Below, piece after piece: positions 17,545 to 26,543 of a stretch of DNA of 64,000 nt (position 1 is its first letter; every line of letters starts with the position of its first letter). The translations under genes and the position numbers were made by a program. Below the pieces are notes generated by a model. The model worked only from the letters and a program-made list of their open reading frames with translations. It had not been told where the DNA came from and did not search any database. The stretch is from Devosia sp. 67-54. Lineage in GTDB: Bacteria > Pseudomonadota > Alphaproteobacteria > Rhizobiales > Devosiaceae. Location of the stretch: NCBI RefSeq assembly GCF_001899075.1, contig NZ_MKVA01000008.1, forward strand, positions 1-64,000, read 5' to 3'.

Positions 17545-17760
17545 TCAGGCGACCTTGCGCGACGGTTCGGGAATGGGGCGTCCGAGGTCGTGCGCCCCCT
17601 CGATCCAGGTGGCGATCGCGTCCTGCACGTTGAAGAGTGCCTCTTCCGGAGTCTCGCCGTCGCTCATGCAGCCCGGCAGGTCGGGAACCGTCGCCAGAAA
17701 CCCGCCGCCATCCTCCTCGGACAACGGCTCGATCAGCACGGGATATCGAAGTTCAGTCAT
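17545..17760 (-). CDS. hicB: HicB-like antitoxin, short form
   Basis: A protein of 71 residues made of the partial RNase H-like HicB fold (YPVLIEPLSEEDGGGFLATV, PDLPGCMSDGETPEEAL). This part binds and blocks the HicA toxin. The usual C-terminal ribbon-helix-helix or HTH DNA-binding domain is absent: the protein ends 12 residues after the fold. It overlaps hicA by 4 bases (ATGA). Because the DNA-binding part is missing, the pair is unlikely to repress itself and may follow serA expression. Confidence 0.87.
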   Translation of the reverse strand: MTELRYPVLIEPLSEEDGGGFLATVPDLPGCMSDGETPEEALFNVQDAIATWIEGAHDLGRPIPEPSRKVA

Positions 17761-17999
17761 GGACCACTCCTGACCTTGTCGACCATCTCGACGAGCTTGC
17801 GAATATATACGGGTTTGATCGGGCGTTTGAAAGGTACGGTCAGCACCTCAGCGACCGCCCGATGCTTTACCTTGTAGTGCGAACTGCCGGAGCGTGAGGG
17901 TGAGCACTCGATGCCATATTCGCGGCAGACCGCCTCGACGTCTGCGATCTTCCAATCCGCCCTGGGATTGGCGCGCATGCGGTCGAGGCGGTCGCTCAT
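17757..17999 (-). CDS. hicA: HicA-like mRNA interferase toxin
   Basis: A protein of 80 residues with a double-stranded-RNA-binding-like fold. The catalytic His lies in GSSHYKVKH, matching the GSH motif of HicA. HicA cleaves mRNA and stops translation when HicB is lost. I chose ATG at 17999 (MSDRLDRM); the upstream codons belong to serA. This ATG is one base after the serA stop and no ribosome site is visible, so translation probably depends on ribosomes finishing serA. The N-terminal 20 residues are an extension relative to minimal HicA. Confidence 0.85.
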   Translation of the reverse strand: MSDRLDRMRANPRADWKIADVEAVCREYGIECSPSRSGSSHYKVKHRAVAEVLTVPFKRPIKPVYIRKLVEMVDKVRSGP

Positions 18000-18000
18000 T

Positions 18001-19587
18001 CTAGGCGAAGGCCAGCACGTTGGCGTGGGTGACACCGGGGAGGGCGGCGATCTGCTTGAGCTGGGCGTCGGTCACGGTGCCGTCGATCGACAGCAGCGCG
18101 ATGGCGTCGCCCCCGACATCGGCGCGGCCGAGGTTGAAGTTGGCGATGTTGATGCCGAGACTGCCGAGCAGCGTGCCCAGCCGGCCGATGTGGCCCGGCT
18201 TGTCCTCGTTGGTGACATACAGCATCGACGGCGTCAGCTCCGCCTCCATGTTGATGTCCTTGACCTGGATGATGCGCGGCCTGCCGCTGGCGAACACCGT
18301 TCCAGCCACCGCCCGCTCCTGCTTGTCGGTGAGCACGGTGAGCCGGACATAGCCCTCATAGGCGCCCTGCTGGTCGCGCGTCACGATCTCGACATTGATG
18401 CCGCGATCCTTGGCGATCTGCGGCGCCGAGACCATGTTGACCTCCTGCATCTGCGGCTTCAGCACGCCGTTGAGCGCCGCGGCGGTCATCGGCTTGGTGT
18501 TGAGCTGGGCGACGTTGCCCTCGTACTCGATGCGGATGCCCTTGATCGCATCCTGCGTCAGCTGGCCCGCGAACGAGCCGAGCGCCTCGGCGAGCCTCAC
18601 CCACGGGGTCAGCCGCGGCGCCTCTTCGGCGGTGATCGAGGGGAAGTTGAGGGCGTTGGTGATCTCGCCGGTCATCAGATAGGCCGAGATCTGCTCGGCC
18701 ACCTGCAGCGCCACATTCTCCTGCGCCTCGGTGGTCGAAGCGCCGAGGTGCGGCGTCGCGACGAAATTCGGCAGCTCGAACAGCGGATTGTTCTGCGCCG
18801 GCTCCTCGACGAACACGTCGAACGCCGCGCCCGCCACCTTGCCCGATTTCAGCGCGTCGTAGAGCGCCTTTTCGTCGACGAGGCCGCCGCGCGCGCAATT
18901 GATGATGCGCACCCCGTCCTTCATCCTGGCGATGGCCTCGGCATTGATGATGTTGCGCGTGGCCTCGATCAGCGGCGTGTGCAGCGTGATGAAGTCGGCG
19001 CGCTTCAAGAGCTCGTCGAGCTCGACCTTCTCGACGCCCAGCGCCTGCGCCCGCTCGGCGGTGAGGAACGGATCGTAGGCGATGACCTTCATCTTGAGGC
19101 CCTGCGCCCGGTCGGCGACGATCGAGCCGATATTGCCGGCGCCGATGAGGCCGAGGATCTTGTTGGTGACCTCGACGCCCATGAAGCGGTTCTTCTCCCA
19201 CTTCGACGCCTTGGTCGAGGCGTCCGCCTCGGGCAATTGCCGGGCCAGCGCGAACATCATGGCGATGGCATGCTCGGCGGTGGTGATCGAATTGCCGAAG
19301 GGCGTGTTCATCACGATGATGCCCTTCTTGGTCGCCGCCGGGATGTCGACATTGTCGACACCGATGCCGGCGCGGCCGATGACCTTCAGCTTCTTGGCCG
19401 CCGCGATGACCTTGTCGGTAACCTTGGTCGCCGAGCGGATGGCGAGGCCGTCATACTGGCCGATCACCTCGAGCAGCTTGTCCTTGTCCTTGCCGAGATC
19501 CGGCAGGTAGTCGACCTCGACGCCATTGTCCTTGAAGATCTGAACGGCGGTCTTCGAGAGTTTGTCCGAAACGAGAACCTTGGGCAT
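18001..19587 (-). CDS. serA: D-3-phosphoglycerate dehydrogenase
   Basis: First enzyme of serine synthesis, oxidising 3-phosphoglycerate with NAD. The 528-residue long form contains the split substrate domain, the NAD domain (GLIGAGNIGS), the catalytic residues in NCARGGLVDE and TPHLGAST, an intervening (ASB) domain after residue 320, and a C-terminal ACT domain (YVTNEDKPGHIGRLGTLLGS) for serine feedback. The start is ATG 19587 with GGAGG upstream. It lies behind serC, separated by a heptamer-repeat hairpin, and ahead of hicAB. Confidence 0.96.
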   Translation of the reverse strand: MPKVLVSDKLSKTAVQIFKDNGVEVDYLPDLGKDKDKLLEVIGQYDGLAIRSATKVTDKVIAAAKKLKVIGRAGIGVDNVDIPAATKKGIIVMNTPFGNSITTAEHAIAMMFALARQLPEADASTKASKWEKNRFMGVEVTNKILGLIGAGNIGSIVADRAQGLKMKVIAYDPFLTAERAQALGVEKVELDELLKRADFITLHTPLIEATRNIINAEAIARMKDGVRIINCARGGLVDEKALYDALKSGKVAGAAFDVFVEEPAQNNPLFELPNFVATPHLGASTTEAQENVALQVAEQISAYLMTGEITNALNFPSITAEEAPRLTPWVRLAEALGSFAGQLTQDAIKGIRIEYEGNVAQLNTKPMTAAALNGVLKPQMQEVNMVSAPQIAKDRGINVEIVTRDQQGAYEGYVRLTVLTDKQERAVAGTVFASGRPRIIQVKDINMEAELTPSMLYVTNEDKPGHIGRLGTLLGSLGINIANFNLGRADVGGDAIALLSIDGTVTDAQLKQIAALPGVTHANVLAFA

Positions 19588-19602
19588 GGGAGCCTCCAAG
19601 TC

Positions 19603-19683
19603 GTGAATGGTGAATAATGAATGGTGAGGCGCGCTTGGTGTCGGGCTGCGTTGCCCATTCACCATTGACCATTCACCATTCAC
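19603..19683. repeat. Heptamer-repeat inverted element between serC and serA
   Basis: The left arm (19603-19630) is four heptamers: GTGAATG, GTGAATA, ATGAATG, GTGAGGC. The right arm (19656-19683) is four heptamers in the opposite sense: CATTCAC, CATTGAC, CATTCAC, CATTCAC. A 25-base spacer separates them. Read on the minus strand, the element begins 6 bases after the serC stop and ends before the serA ribosome site. It can fold into a long hairpin that could attenuate or stabilise the serC-serA transcript. Confidence 0.8.
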
Positions 19684-19689
19684 GTAAAG

Positions 19690-20871
19690 TCAGGCGGTGG
19701 CCTTGAGCGCGGCCTTCTCGGTGGCGAAGGCCCAGTCGAGCCACTCGGTGAGCGCCTTGAGATTGGCGGCCTCGACGGTGGAGCCGGCCCAGATCCGGAG
19801 GCCGGTCGGGGCGTCGCGATAGCCGCCGATGTCGTAGGCGGCGCCGGCCTTGTCGAGGCGGGACACGATGGCCTTGGCGAAGGCGGCCTGGCCGTCGGCA
19901 TCGAGCAGCTTCACCGCCGGATCGACGATGGTAAAGCATACCGAGGTATTGGAACGGGTTTCCGGAATCTGCGCCAGGAAGTCGATCCAGTCGGTCTTTG
20001 CCACCCAGTCGGCCAGCACCTTGAAATTGGCATCGGCACGCGCCTGCATGCCCTTGAGGCCGCCGACCGACCTGCCCCACTCCATCGCATCCACCGCGTC
20101 CTCGATGCACAGCATCGACACGGTGTTGATGGTGGCGCCCTCGAAGATGTCTTCCATCAGCTTGCCGCCTTTGGTGAGGCGGAAGAGTTTCGGCAGCGGC
20201 CGGTCGGGCTTGTAGGTCTCGAGCCGCTCCACCGCGCGCGGGCTGAGGATCAGCACGCCATGTGCCGCCTCGCCGCCCAGCGCCTTCTGCCAGGAGAAGG
20301 TGACGACGTCGAGCTTCTTGAAATCGAGGTTCTGCGCGAAGGCCGCCGAGGTGGCATCGCAGATGGTGAGGCCCTTGCGGTCGGCCGGAATCCAGTCGGC
20401 ATTGGGCACGCGCACGCCCGAGGTGGTGCCGTTCCAGGTGAACACCACGTCGTTGTCGAAATTCACCTGCTTGAGATCGGGCAGATAGCCGTAATCGGCC
20501 TTGAGCACGCGCACATTGTCGAGCTTGAGCTGCTTCTGCACGTCGGTGACCCAGCCTTCGCCGAACGATTCCCAGGCCAGCATGTCGACGCCGCGGGCGC
20601 CCAGCGCCGACCACAGGAACATCTCGACCGCGCCCGTGTCGGACGCCGGCACGATGCCGATGCGGTAATCCGCCGGCACCTCGAGCAGCTCGCGGGTCAG
20701 CGCGATGGCCTTTTCGATCCGCGCCTTGGCCGGCTTGGCGCGATGCGAGCGCCCGACCAGTGCGGATTTGAGCGCATCGGTCGTCCAGCCTGGACGCTTT
20801 GCACACGGACCCGAAGAAAAGTTTGGATTGGCCGGTTTCACCGCCGGCGCGGTCAGGGGCATATCAGCCAT
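19690..20871 (-). CDS. serC: Phosphoserine aminotransferase
   Basis: Second step of serine synthesis: transamination of 3-phosphohydroxypyruvate with glutamate. The protein of 393 residues is the long alphaproteobacterial SerC type, opening with [15 protein letters not shown]. The PLP lysine lies in [14 protein letters not shown], and the cofactor and substrate residues are in [15 protein letters not shown]. It may also act in pyridoxal phosphate synthesis. First gene of serC-serA-hicAB, with a conserved-looking leader just upstream. Confidence 0.95.
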   Translation of the reverse strand: MADMPLTAPAVKPANPNFSSGPCAKRPGWTTDALKSALVGRSHRAKPAKARIEKAIALTRELLEVPADYRIGIVPASDTGAVEMFLWSALGARGVDMLAWESFGEGWVTDVQKQLKLDNVRVLKADYGYLPDLKQVNFDNDVVFTWNGTTSGVRVPNADWIPADRKGLTICDATSAAFAQNLDFKKLDVVTFSWQKALGGEAAHGVLILSPRAVERLETYKPDRPLPKLFRLTKGGKLMEDIFEGATINTVSMLCIEDAVDAMEWGRSVGGLKGMQARADANFKVLADWVAKTDWIDFLAQIPETRSNTSVCFTIVDPAVKLLDADGQAAFAKAIVSRLDKAGAAYDIGGYRDAPTGLRIWAGSTVEAANLKALTEWLDWAFATEKAALKATA

Positions 20872-20875
20872 GGCG

Positions 20876-20925
20876 ACCCTCCCAGGTCGAAAGTCTTGCG
20901 TTAGGGCAAGATGTCCTGACGCGGC
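20876..20925 (-). promoter_or_regulatory. Candidate serC leader RNA motif
   Basis: On the minus strand, CAGG-ACA-TCTTGC-CCTAAC-GCAAGA-CTTTCGA-CCTG lies directly before the serC ribosome site. It forms a perfect 6-base hairpin (TCTTGC/GCAAGA) inside an outer CAGG/CCTG pairing. Its place and shape fit the serC leader motif described from alphaproteobacteria. I could not check this against a model, so it may instead be an ordinary hairpin. Confidence 0.5.
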
Positions 20926-21010
20926 TGATACTCCGCTCCGGGCCGGCGCGCAAGAGGGGTGCGGCAGCGCGGCGCTGGCACCTGGTTGAACCTGCGTCTA
21001 CATAGGCGCC

Positions 21011-21460
21011 ATGACGGATACGCCGCTGCAACGCATGACTCCCGCCGGCCAGATGATCCCCGAGGGCCTGGACGAGGCGATGGTCAGCGCCGTGGTGTCG
21101 GCCTTTTACGGCAAGGCCCGCCATGACGACGTGCTCGGCCCGGTGTTCAACCGCGTCATCGCCGCCGACCACTGGCCCGAGCACATCCAGACCATCACCG
21201 ATTTCTGGTCGTCGATGCTGCTCGGCACCCGCCGATACACCGGCCGGCCGATGCCCAAGCATCTCGCCATCCCCGAGCTCGACGATAGCCATTTCCAGCG
21301 CTGGCTGACGCTGTTCAAGCAGACCGCCGACGAGCTGTGCCCGCCGCACATCGCGGCGATCTTCGTCGATCGCGCCGAGCGCATCGGCTACAGCTTCCGC
21401 ATCCGCATCGCCCAGTTCCGCGGCGAAGATTCGCTGGCCGTGCGGCTGATGCGGGCCTGA
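21011..21460 (+). CDS. Group III truncated haemoglobin
   Basis: A small haem protein of 149 residues with the group III truncated globin layout: VSAFYGKARHDDVLGPVF in the A/B helices, WSSMLLGTRRYTG in the E helix, the proximal His near PMPKHLAIPELDDSHFQRWL, and the conserved Trp there. Group III members act in microaerobic or nitric-oxide physiology, with unclear chemistry. The gene is divergent from serC and stands alone; the next gene is convergent 9 bases away. Confidence 0.88.
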   Translation: MTDTPLQRMTPAGQMIPEGLDEAMVSAVVSAFYGKARHDDVLGPVFNRVIAADHWPEHIQTITDFWSSMLLGTRRYTGRPMPKHLAIPELDDSHFQRWLTLFKQTADELCPPHIAAIFVDRAERIGYSFRIRIAQFRGEDSLAVRLMRA

Positions 21461-21469
21461 CGCGAATGC

Positions 21470-22936
21470 TTACTCCGCCAGTGCCGGCGCGGGCGTTTCG
21501 GCCCGGCCGCGCAGCGGCTTGTGCGGCATCAGCGCGTTGATCGCCGAGCCCGCCAGCATCATCGCCGCCAGCGTGTAGAACAGCACCGAGAACGGGAACG
21601 CGTCGGCGATCCGGCTCGCCTTGAGGCCGCCGGCTTCGGCGCCCAACGGAATGGAATAGCCGAGCGCGATGGCGCCCAGCACGGCGACGCCCAGCGCACT
21701 GCCGAGCGAGCGCAGGAACGTCAGCATGCCGGTGGCGACGCCCAGATGCTTCTGGTCGACGCCGTTCTGCACCGACACCGTGGTCACCGGGAAGGTGGCG
21801 CCGAGGCCGAGCCCAATCACCGTCAGCAGCGCTTCCAGCACCACCACCGAGGTCTGCGACGCCATGAGGCCGAGCGCGATGAGGCCGAGGCCGGAAACGA
21901 TGGCGCCGATGACGGCGATGCGCTTGACGTGCACCACATGCAGCGTCAGCCGGCCGCTGAAGGTGGCGCCCACCGTGGTGCCGAGCAAGAAGCCGAGCAG
22001 CGCATAGCCCGAGCCGGCCGGCGACAGCCCGAGCCAGGCCTGCGCATAGACCGGCAGATAGACGGCGAGCCCGACATTGGCGGCGGCCACCATGAACATG
22101 CCGAACGAGCCGGCGAGCACGATCTTGTTGGACAACACTTCGAGCGACACCAGCGGCTCGGGCGCCCGCGCCAGCCGGAAGCCGAAGGCGACGAACAGCA
22201 GCACCGACACCACCGCGAGCCCGATGATCACCGGCGACGCCCAGGGATAGGTGGCGCCGCCCCAGTTCAGCATCAGCAGCAGCAACGCCGTCGCCACCAC
22301 CAGCAGCACGGCGCCCGGATAGTCGAGCTTGTGCGCCCGCGCCGCGGTGTGGAGCTTTTTCAGCGGATTGTTGATGACGATCATCGCCACCACGCCGAGC
22401 GGCAGATTGAGCCAGAAGATCAGCGACCAGTGCCATTCGGCCAGCGTGCCGCCGAGCAGCGGCCCGGCGATGCCGGCCACCGCCCACATGCCGGAGATCC
22501 AGGCGGCATAGCGGCCGCGCTCCTTGGGCGGCAGCATGTCGCCGATGAGGATCTGCGACAGCGCGAACAGCCCGCCGCCACCGATGCCCTGCACGGCGCG
22601 CCCGCCGATCAAAACGAAGATGTTGGGCGACAGCGCCGAGATCACCGAACCGACGAGGAACAGCCCGAGCGCCGCATAGAGCGTGCCGCGCCGGCCGTAG
22701 ATGTCGGACACCTTGCCATAGAGCGGCGCCACCGCCGTGGCCGTCAGCAGATAGGAGGTGACGATCCACGGCAGATATTGCGGATCGCCGAGATCGCCGC
22801 CGATGGTCGGCATCGCCGGGGTCACGATGGATTGATCGAGCGCCGCCAGCAGCATGGCGGTCAGGATGCCGATCATCGTGATGGTGCGATCGCGATCGGT
22901 CAGTTGGGTCGGGGCGGCGACCTGGTCCATGGGCAT
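21470..22936 (-). CDS. MFS multidrug exporter, DHA2 (14-helix) family
   Basis: A protein of 488 residues with about 14 membrane helices. Motif A (LYGKVSDIYGRRGTLYAAL) and the N-terminal motif D1-type segment (LAALDQSIVTPAMPTIGGDL) identify the DHA2 drug:proton antiporter family (EmrB/QacA-like). The substrate cannot be inferred. There is no EmrA-type partner nearby. I chose ATG at 22936; a second ATG two codons later is equally possible. Confidence 0.88.
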   Translation of the reverse strand: MPMDQVAAPTQLTDRDRTITMIGILTAMLLAALDQSIVTPAMPTIGGDLGDPQYLPWIVTSYLLTATAVAPLYGKVSDIYGRRGTLYAALGLFLVGSVISALSPNIFVLIGGRAVQGIGGGGLFALSQILIGDMLPPKERGRYAAWISGMWAVAGIAGPLLGGTLAEWHWSLIFWLNLPLGVVAMIVINNPLKKLHTAARAHKLDYPGAVLLVVATALLLLMLNWGGATYPWASPVIIGLAVVSVLLFVAFGFRLARAPEPLVSLEVLSNKIVLAGSFGMFMVAAANVGLAVYLPVYAQAWLGLSPAGSGYALLGFLLGTTVGATFSGRLTLHVVHVKRIAVIGAIVSGLGLIALGLMASQTSVVVLEALLTVIGLGLGATFPVTTVSVQNGVDQKHLGVATGMLTFLRSLGSALGVAVLGAIALGYSIPLGAEAGGLKASRIADAFPFSVLFYTLAAMMLAGSAINALMPHKPLRGRAETPAPALAE

Positions 22937-23116
22937 ATGTCCGTCGGGGCAGCGCGCGAGCTGCCTCCGGCCGATCCGGGGCGATGCTGCGACGCGCGGG
23001 AAAATGAAATGCCGGCATCCGCCGGCGCTGCGGCGCGACCTCGAAGACTTTGCGCAGGTGCCGGAGCCTCTAGGCCGACATCGGCCCGCCGTCAATCAAT
23101 CCCCCGTCGCCCGGCA

Positions 23117-24367
23117 TCAGTCCCAGTCTTCGGGGAGGACCTGCCGTTCGGCGGCGCGCCGGCCGATCTCGTAGAGGTCCTTGGCGGCGCCGGCATTGTC
23201 GATGCGCCGCAGGCCGAGGATGGCTTCGGCATCGGCGTCGTAGCCGAGCTCCTGCTTCAGCCAGTCGGGCTCGAGCTGCACGTCGTAGCCGGCGAAGCGG
23301 AACAGCTTGCCGCCCGGCGGCGCATCGCCCGCCAGCGTGCCGATCTCGCTGTCGATGAGGCGCGGCCGCGCCGTCTCGCCCAGCCATTGCAGCAGCGTCA
23401 TCGCCTGCTTTTCGGCGTCGGCCATCATCGAGATCAGCGCATGCACGGCGAGCTTGGGGACGCGGCCGAAACCGAGGCTGTCGGGTGCGAGCCGTGGCCG
23501 GAAGCGGCCGGTGCCGATCGAAATGATGCTGAGCTGGCCCGGCGACAGCGGCCAGTCGAGGCCATACGCCTTGAGCGACACGAGCTGCAGCAGCGCCAGG
23601 CTGGGATTGTTGTAGGGCGACACGCCGCCATCGACGAACAGGCCATACTGGCTCCAGTCGACGCCGCCCTCGCCCCACCCGGTCTGCATCGGCTCGGCGC
23701 CGAGCGCCGTCAGCGCCGCGGCGACCCCGGCCTCGCCCTCGAGCCCGGCCGGCAGATCGGCGGCGCTGATCGGCAACAGCTCGGGGTCGAAATATTGCGG
23801 CGCCGCGGTGCTGGCGCGCACCAGATTGGCCAGCGAATAGTGCTTGTTGCCGATGTAGTCGTCGCCGTCGTCCCAATAGGGCGAGCGCGGATTGTTGGAG
23901 ATCACCCATACCGAGCCGGTGTCGATGCGCTTGGTGACGCAGGCAAAGCCGGTGATCAGGTCGGGCGTGCCGAGCCGGCGGTCGCCGATGACGGTTTCGA
24001 GCTGCTCGCGCAGCCCGCGCACGTCGAATTTCGATTGCAGGAACGGCAATTGCAGCCCGCCGCGCGGCTGGAACACCAGCCCGGCATGCTCGGTGTAGAA
24101 GCTGGTGATCTGGTCGACCCGGTAGCCCACCGCCAGCGCGCCGGCGATCAGCGCCCCGGTGGAGGTGCCGCCGATGAGGTCGAAATAGTCGCCGAGCCGC
24201 ACCGGCACGCCGGCCTTCTCGTCGAGGATCTGCTCGATGCGCTTGAGGAAGGCCACGGTGACGGCGCCGCGCACGCCGCCGCCGCTGAGCGCCAGGATGC
24301 GCTTGGGACCCGGCCCGAACAGATGGCGGTCGCGCGAGCTTTCGGGATCTGGCTGGTAGGCCGGCAT
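23117..24367 (-). CDS. Patatin-like phospholipase
   Basis: A soluble lipid acyl hydrolase of 416 residues. The oxyanion loop LSGGGVRG is near residue 27, the nucleophile Ser is in GTSTG, and the catalytic Asp is in VDGGVSPYNNP, so the Ser-Asp dyad is complete. There is no signal peptide. Patatins release fatty acids from phospholipids and can serve as host effectors, remodelling enzymes or defence effectors. No nucleotidyltransferase or other defence gene is adjacent, so housekeeping lipid turnover is the simplest reading. Confidence 0.87.
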   Translation of the reverse strand: MPAYQPDPESSRDRHLFGPGPKRILALSGGGVRGAVTVAFLKRIEQILDEKAGVPVRLGDYFDLIGGTSTGALIAGALAVGYRVDQITSFYTEHAGLVFQPRGGLQLPFLQSKFDVRGLREQLETVIGDRRLGTPDLITGFACVTKRIDTGSVWVISNNPRSPYWDDGDDYIGNKHYSLANLVRASTAAPQYFDPELLPISAADLPAGLEGEAGVAAALTALGAEPMQTGWGEGGVDWSQYGLFVDGGVSPYNNPSLALLQLVSLKAYGLDWPLSPGQLSIISIGTGRFRPRLAPDSLGFGRVPKLAVHALISMMADAEKQAMTLLQWLGETARPRLIDSEIGTLAGDAPPGGKLFRFAGYDVQLEPDWLKQELGYDADAEAILGLRRIDNAGAAKDLYEIGRRAAERQVLPEDWD

Positions 24368-24423
24368 GCCTTTGGCTAGCGGCCGGCGGGCGGCGCTGGC
24401 AAGCCCCGCCTTAACCAGATTGC

Positions 24424-24438
24424 GAACAAAACGGGAAT
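24424..24438. promoter_or_regulatory. LexA-like box upstream of the helicase gene
   Basis: GAAC (24424-24427), seven bases, GAAT (24435-24438). This is one mismatch from GAAC-N7-GAAC, the complement of the alphaproteobacterial LexA direct repeat GTTC-N7-GTTC. It lies about 40 bases before the helicase GTG. Confidence 0.4.
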
Positions 24439-24478
24439 AAGGTCAGTCTGTCCCTCCTGCCAACCGCCTGATTCGACC

Positions 24479-26542
24479 GTGCTCGCCCAGATCGACTATC
24501 TCAGCCGCCTCAACCCCGAGCAGCGCCGCGCCGTGGAACATGGCGCCGGCAGCGGCACGATCGGCGGGCCGCTGCTGGTGATCGCCGGCGCCGGCTCGGG
24601 CAAGACCAACACGCTGGCGCATCGCGTCGCGCATTTGATCGTCAACGGCGCCGATCCGCGCCGCATTCTGCTGATGACGTTTTCGCGCCGCGCCGCCGGC
24701 GAGATGGCGCGCCGGGTCGAGCGCATCGCCGGCCAGGTGATGGGCACCTCGTCGGGCGCCGTCACCGATGCGCTGAGCTGGGCCGGCACCTTCCACGGCA
24801 TCGGCGCACGGCTGTTGCGCGACTACGCGCCCAATGTCGGGCTCGACCCGCAATTCACCATCCACGACCGCGAGGATTCCGCCGACCTGCTCAACCTCGT
24901 GCGGCACGAGCTCGGCCTGCACGAGGCCAAGTCGCGCTTTCCGACCAAGGGCACCTGCCTCGCCATCTATTCGCGCGCCGTCAACGCCGAGGCCGAGCTG
25001 GCCGAGGTGCTGAAGGAGGCCTTCCCCTGGGCGGCGATGTGGGAGCCGCAGCTCCGTGACCTATTCGCAGGTTATGTCGCGTCCAAGCAGCGGCAGAACG
25101 TGCTCGATTACGACGACCTGCTGCTCTACTGGGCGATGATGGTGAAGGAGCCGGCGATCGCCACCGACCTTTCCAGCCGCTTCGACCACGTGCTGGTCGA
25201 CGAGTACCAGGACACCAACCGGCTGCAGGCCTCGATCCTGTTGGCACTGAAGCCGGATGGCGCGGGCCTGACCGTGGTCGGCGACGACGCGCAGTCGATC
25301 TATTCGTTCCGCGCCGCGACGGTGCGCAACATTCTGGAATTCCCCTCCAGTTTTGCGCCGGCCGCCGACATCGTCACGCTCGACCGCAATTATCGCTCGA
25401 CCGCGCCGATCCTCGCCGCCGCCAATGCGGTGATCGCCGAGGCCGAGGAGCGCTTCACCAAGAATTTGTGGACCGAGCGGCAGTCGAACCTGAAGCCGCA
25501 ATTGGTGACGGTGCGCGACGAGCCGGCGCAGGCGCTCTACGTGGTCGAGCAGGTGCTGGTGGCGCGCGAGGGCGGCCTCGCGCTCAAGGACCAGGCGGTG
25601 CTGTTCCGCACCTCGTCGCATTCGGGGCCGCTCGAGATCGAACTGACGCGGCGCAACATCCCGTTCGTCAAGTTCGGCGGGCTGAAATTCCTCGATGCCA
25701 CGCACGTCAAGGACATGCTGGCGCTGCTGCGCTGGGCCGAAAATCCGCGCGACCGCGTCGCCGGCTTCCGCGTGCTGCAATTGCTGCCTGGCGTCGGCCC
25801 CGGCATCGCCGGCAAGGTGCTCGACGCCATGGACGAGACGCCGCACCCGCTGGCGACGCTGGGCGGCATGCCCGCCCCTGCCCGCGCCGAGGGCTGGGAC
25901 GCGCTGGTCGCGGTGCTGGCCGATCTTGCCGGCGCACGCGACTGGCCCGCCGCCTTCGGCCGGGCGCGGAGCTGGTACGAGCCGGTGCTGGAGGCGGCGC
26001 ACGAGGATGCCGCGGTGCGGCTGCTCGACCTGCTGCAACTCGAGCAGATCGCCGCCGGCTATCCGAGCCGCGAGCGTTTCCTCACCGAGCTGACGCTCGA
26101 CCCGCCGGACGCGAGCTCGGATCTCTCCGGCGCCGGCAGCAAGGACGAGGACTATCTGATCCTGTCGACCATCCATTCGGCCAAGGGGCAGGAATGGCGC
26201 TCGGTGCACGTGCTCAACACGGTGGACGGCTGCATTCCGTCCGACCTGGGCACCGGCTCGACACACGAGCTCGAGGAGGAACGCCGGCTGCTCTATGTGG
26301 CCATGACGCGCGCCCGCGACCAGTTGCATCTGGTGATGCCGCAGCGCTTCTTCGTGACGCAGCAGGCCCGGCACGGCGACCGCCACCTCTACGCGCAGCG
26401 CACCCGCTTCATCAGCCGCGCCATGCTGCCGCTCTATGACGACATCCTGTGGCCGCCGCTGAAGCCGCTGGCGCTGACACCGGTGAACGCCGCGCCGCGC
26501 CTCGACCTCAAGGCCGAGATGCGGAACATGTGGGCGAAGTAG
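24479..26542 (+). CDS. UvrD/PcrA-family ATP-dependent DNA helicase
   Basis: A superfamily 1A 3'-5' helicase of 687 residues. Motif I is GAGSGKTNT, motif II VDEYQDTN, motif III GDDAQSIYSF, motif IV region NYRSTAPIL, motif V STIHSAKGQEW and motif VI LLYVAMTRARDQL, all intact. It is shorter than UvrD/PcrA proper (about 720-780 residues) and lacks their extended C-terminus, so it is a paralogue rather than clear UvrD. The start is GTG 24479. A LexA-like box sits 40 bases upstream, which would fit DNA-damage control. Confidence 0.87.
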   Translation: MLAQIDYLSRLNPEQRRAVEHGAGSGTIGGPLLVIAGAGSGKTNTLAHRVAHLIVNGADPRRILLMTFSRRAAGEMARRVERIAGQVMGTSSGAVTDALSWAGTFHGIGARLLRDYAPNVGLDPQFTIHDREDSADLLNLVRHELGLHEAKSRFPTKGTCLAIYSRAVNAEAELAEVLKEAFPWAAMWEPQLRDLFAGYVASKQRQNVLDYDDLLLYWAMMVKEPAIATDLSSRFDHVLVDEYQDTNRLQASILLALKPDGAGLTVVGDDAQSIYSFRAATVRNILEFPSSFAPAADIVTLDRNYRSTAPILAAANAVIAEAEERFTKNLWTERQSNLKPQLVTVRDEPAQALYVVEQVLVAREGGLALKDQAVLFRTSSHSGPLEIELTRRNIPFVKFGGLKFLDATHVKDMLALLRWAENPRDRVAGFRVLQLLPGVGPGIAGKVLDAMDETPHPLATLGGMPAPARAEGWDALVAVLADLAGARDWPAAFGRARSWYEPVLEAAHEDAAVRLLDLLQLEQIAAGYPSRERFLTELTLDPPDASSDLSGAGSKDEDYLILSTIHSAKGQEWRSVHVLNTVDGCIPSDLGTGSTHELEEERRLLYVAMTRARDQLHLVMPQRFFVTQQARHGDRHLYAQRTRFISRAMLPLYDDILWPPLKPLALTPVNAAPRLDLKAEMRNMWAK

Positions 26543-26543
26543 G

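Noticed and set aside
23117-24367. Patatin as an anti-phage (CBASS-type) effector
   Set aside because: CapV-type patatins are encoded beside a CD-NTase. The neighbours here are an MFS exporter and a helicase, so the context gives no support.
24479-26542. Helicase plus patatin as a defence island
   Set aside because: The helicase has the normal UvrD-like motif set, a LexA-like box, and the opposite orientation to the patatin gene. No nuclease, methylase or integrase is nearby.
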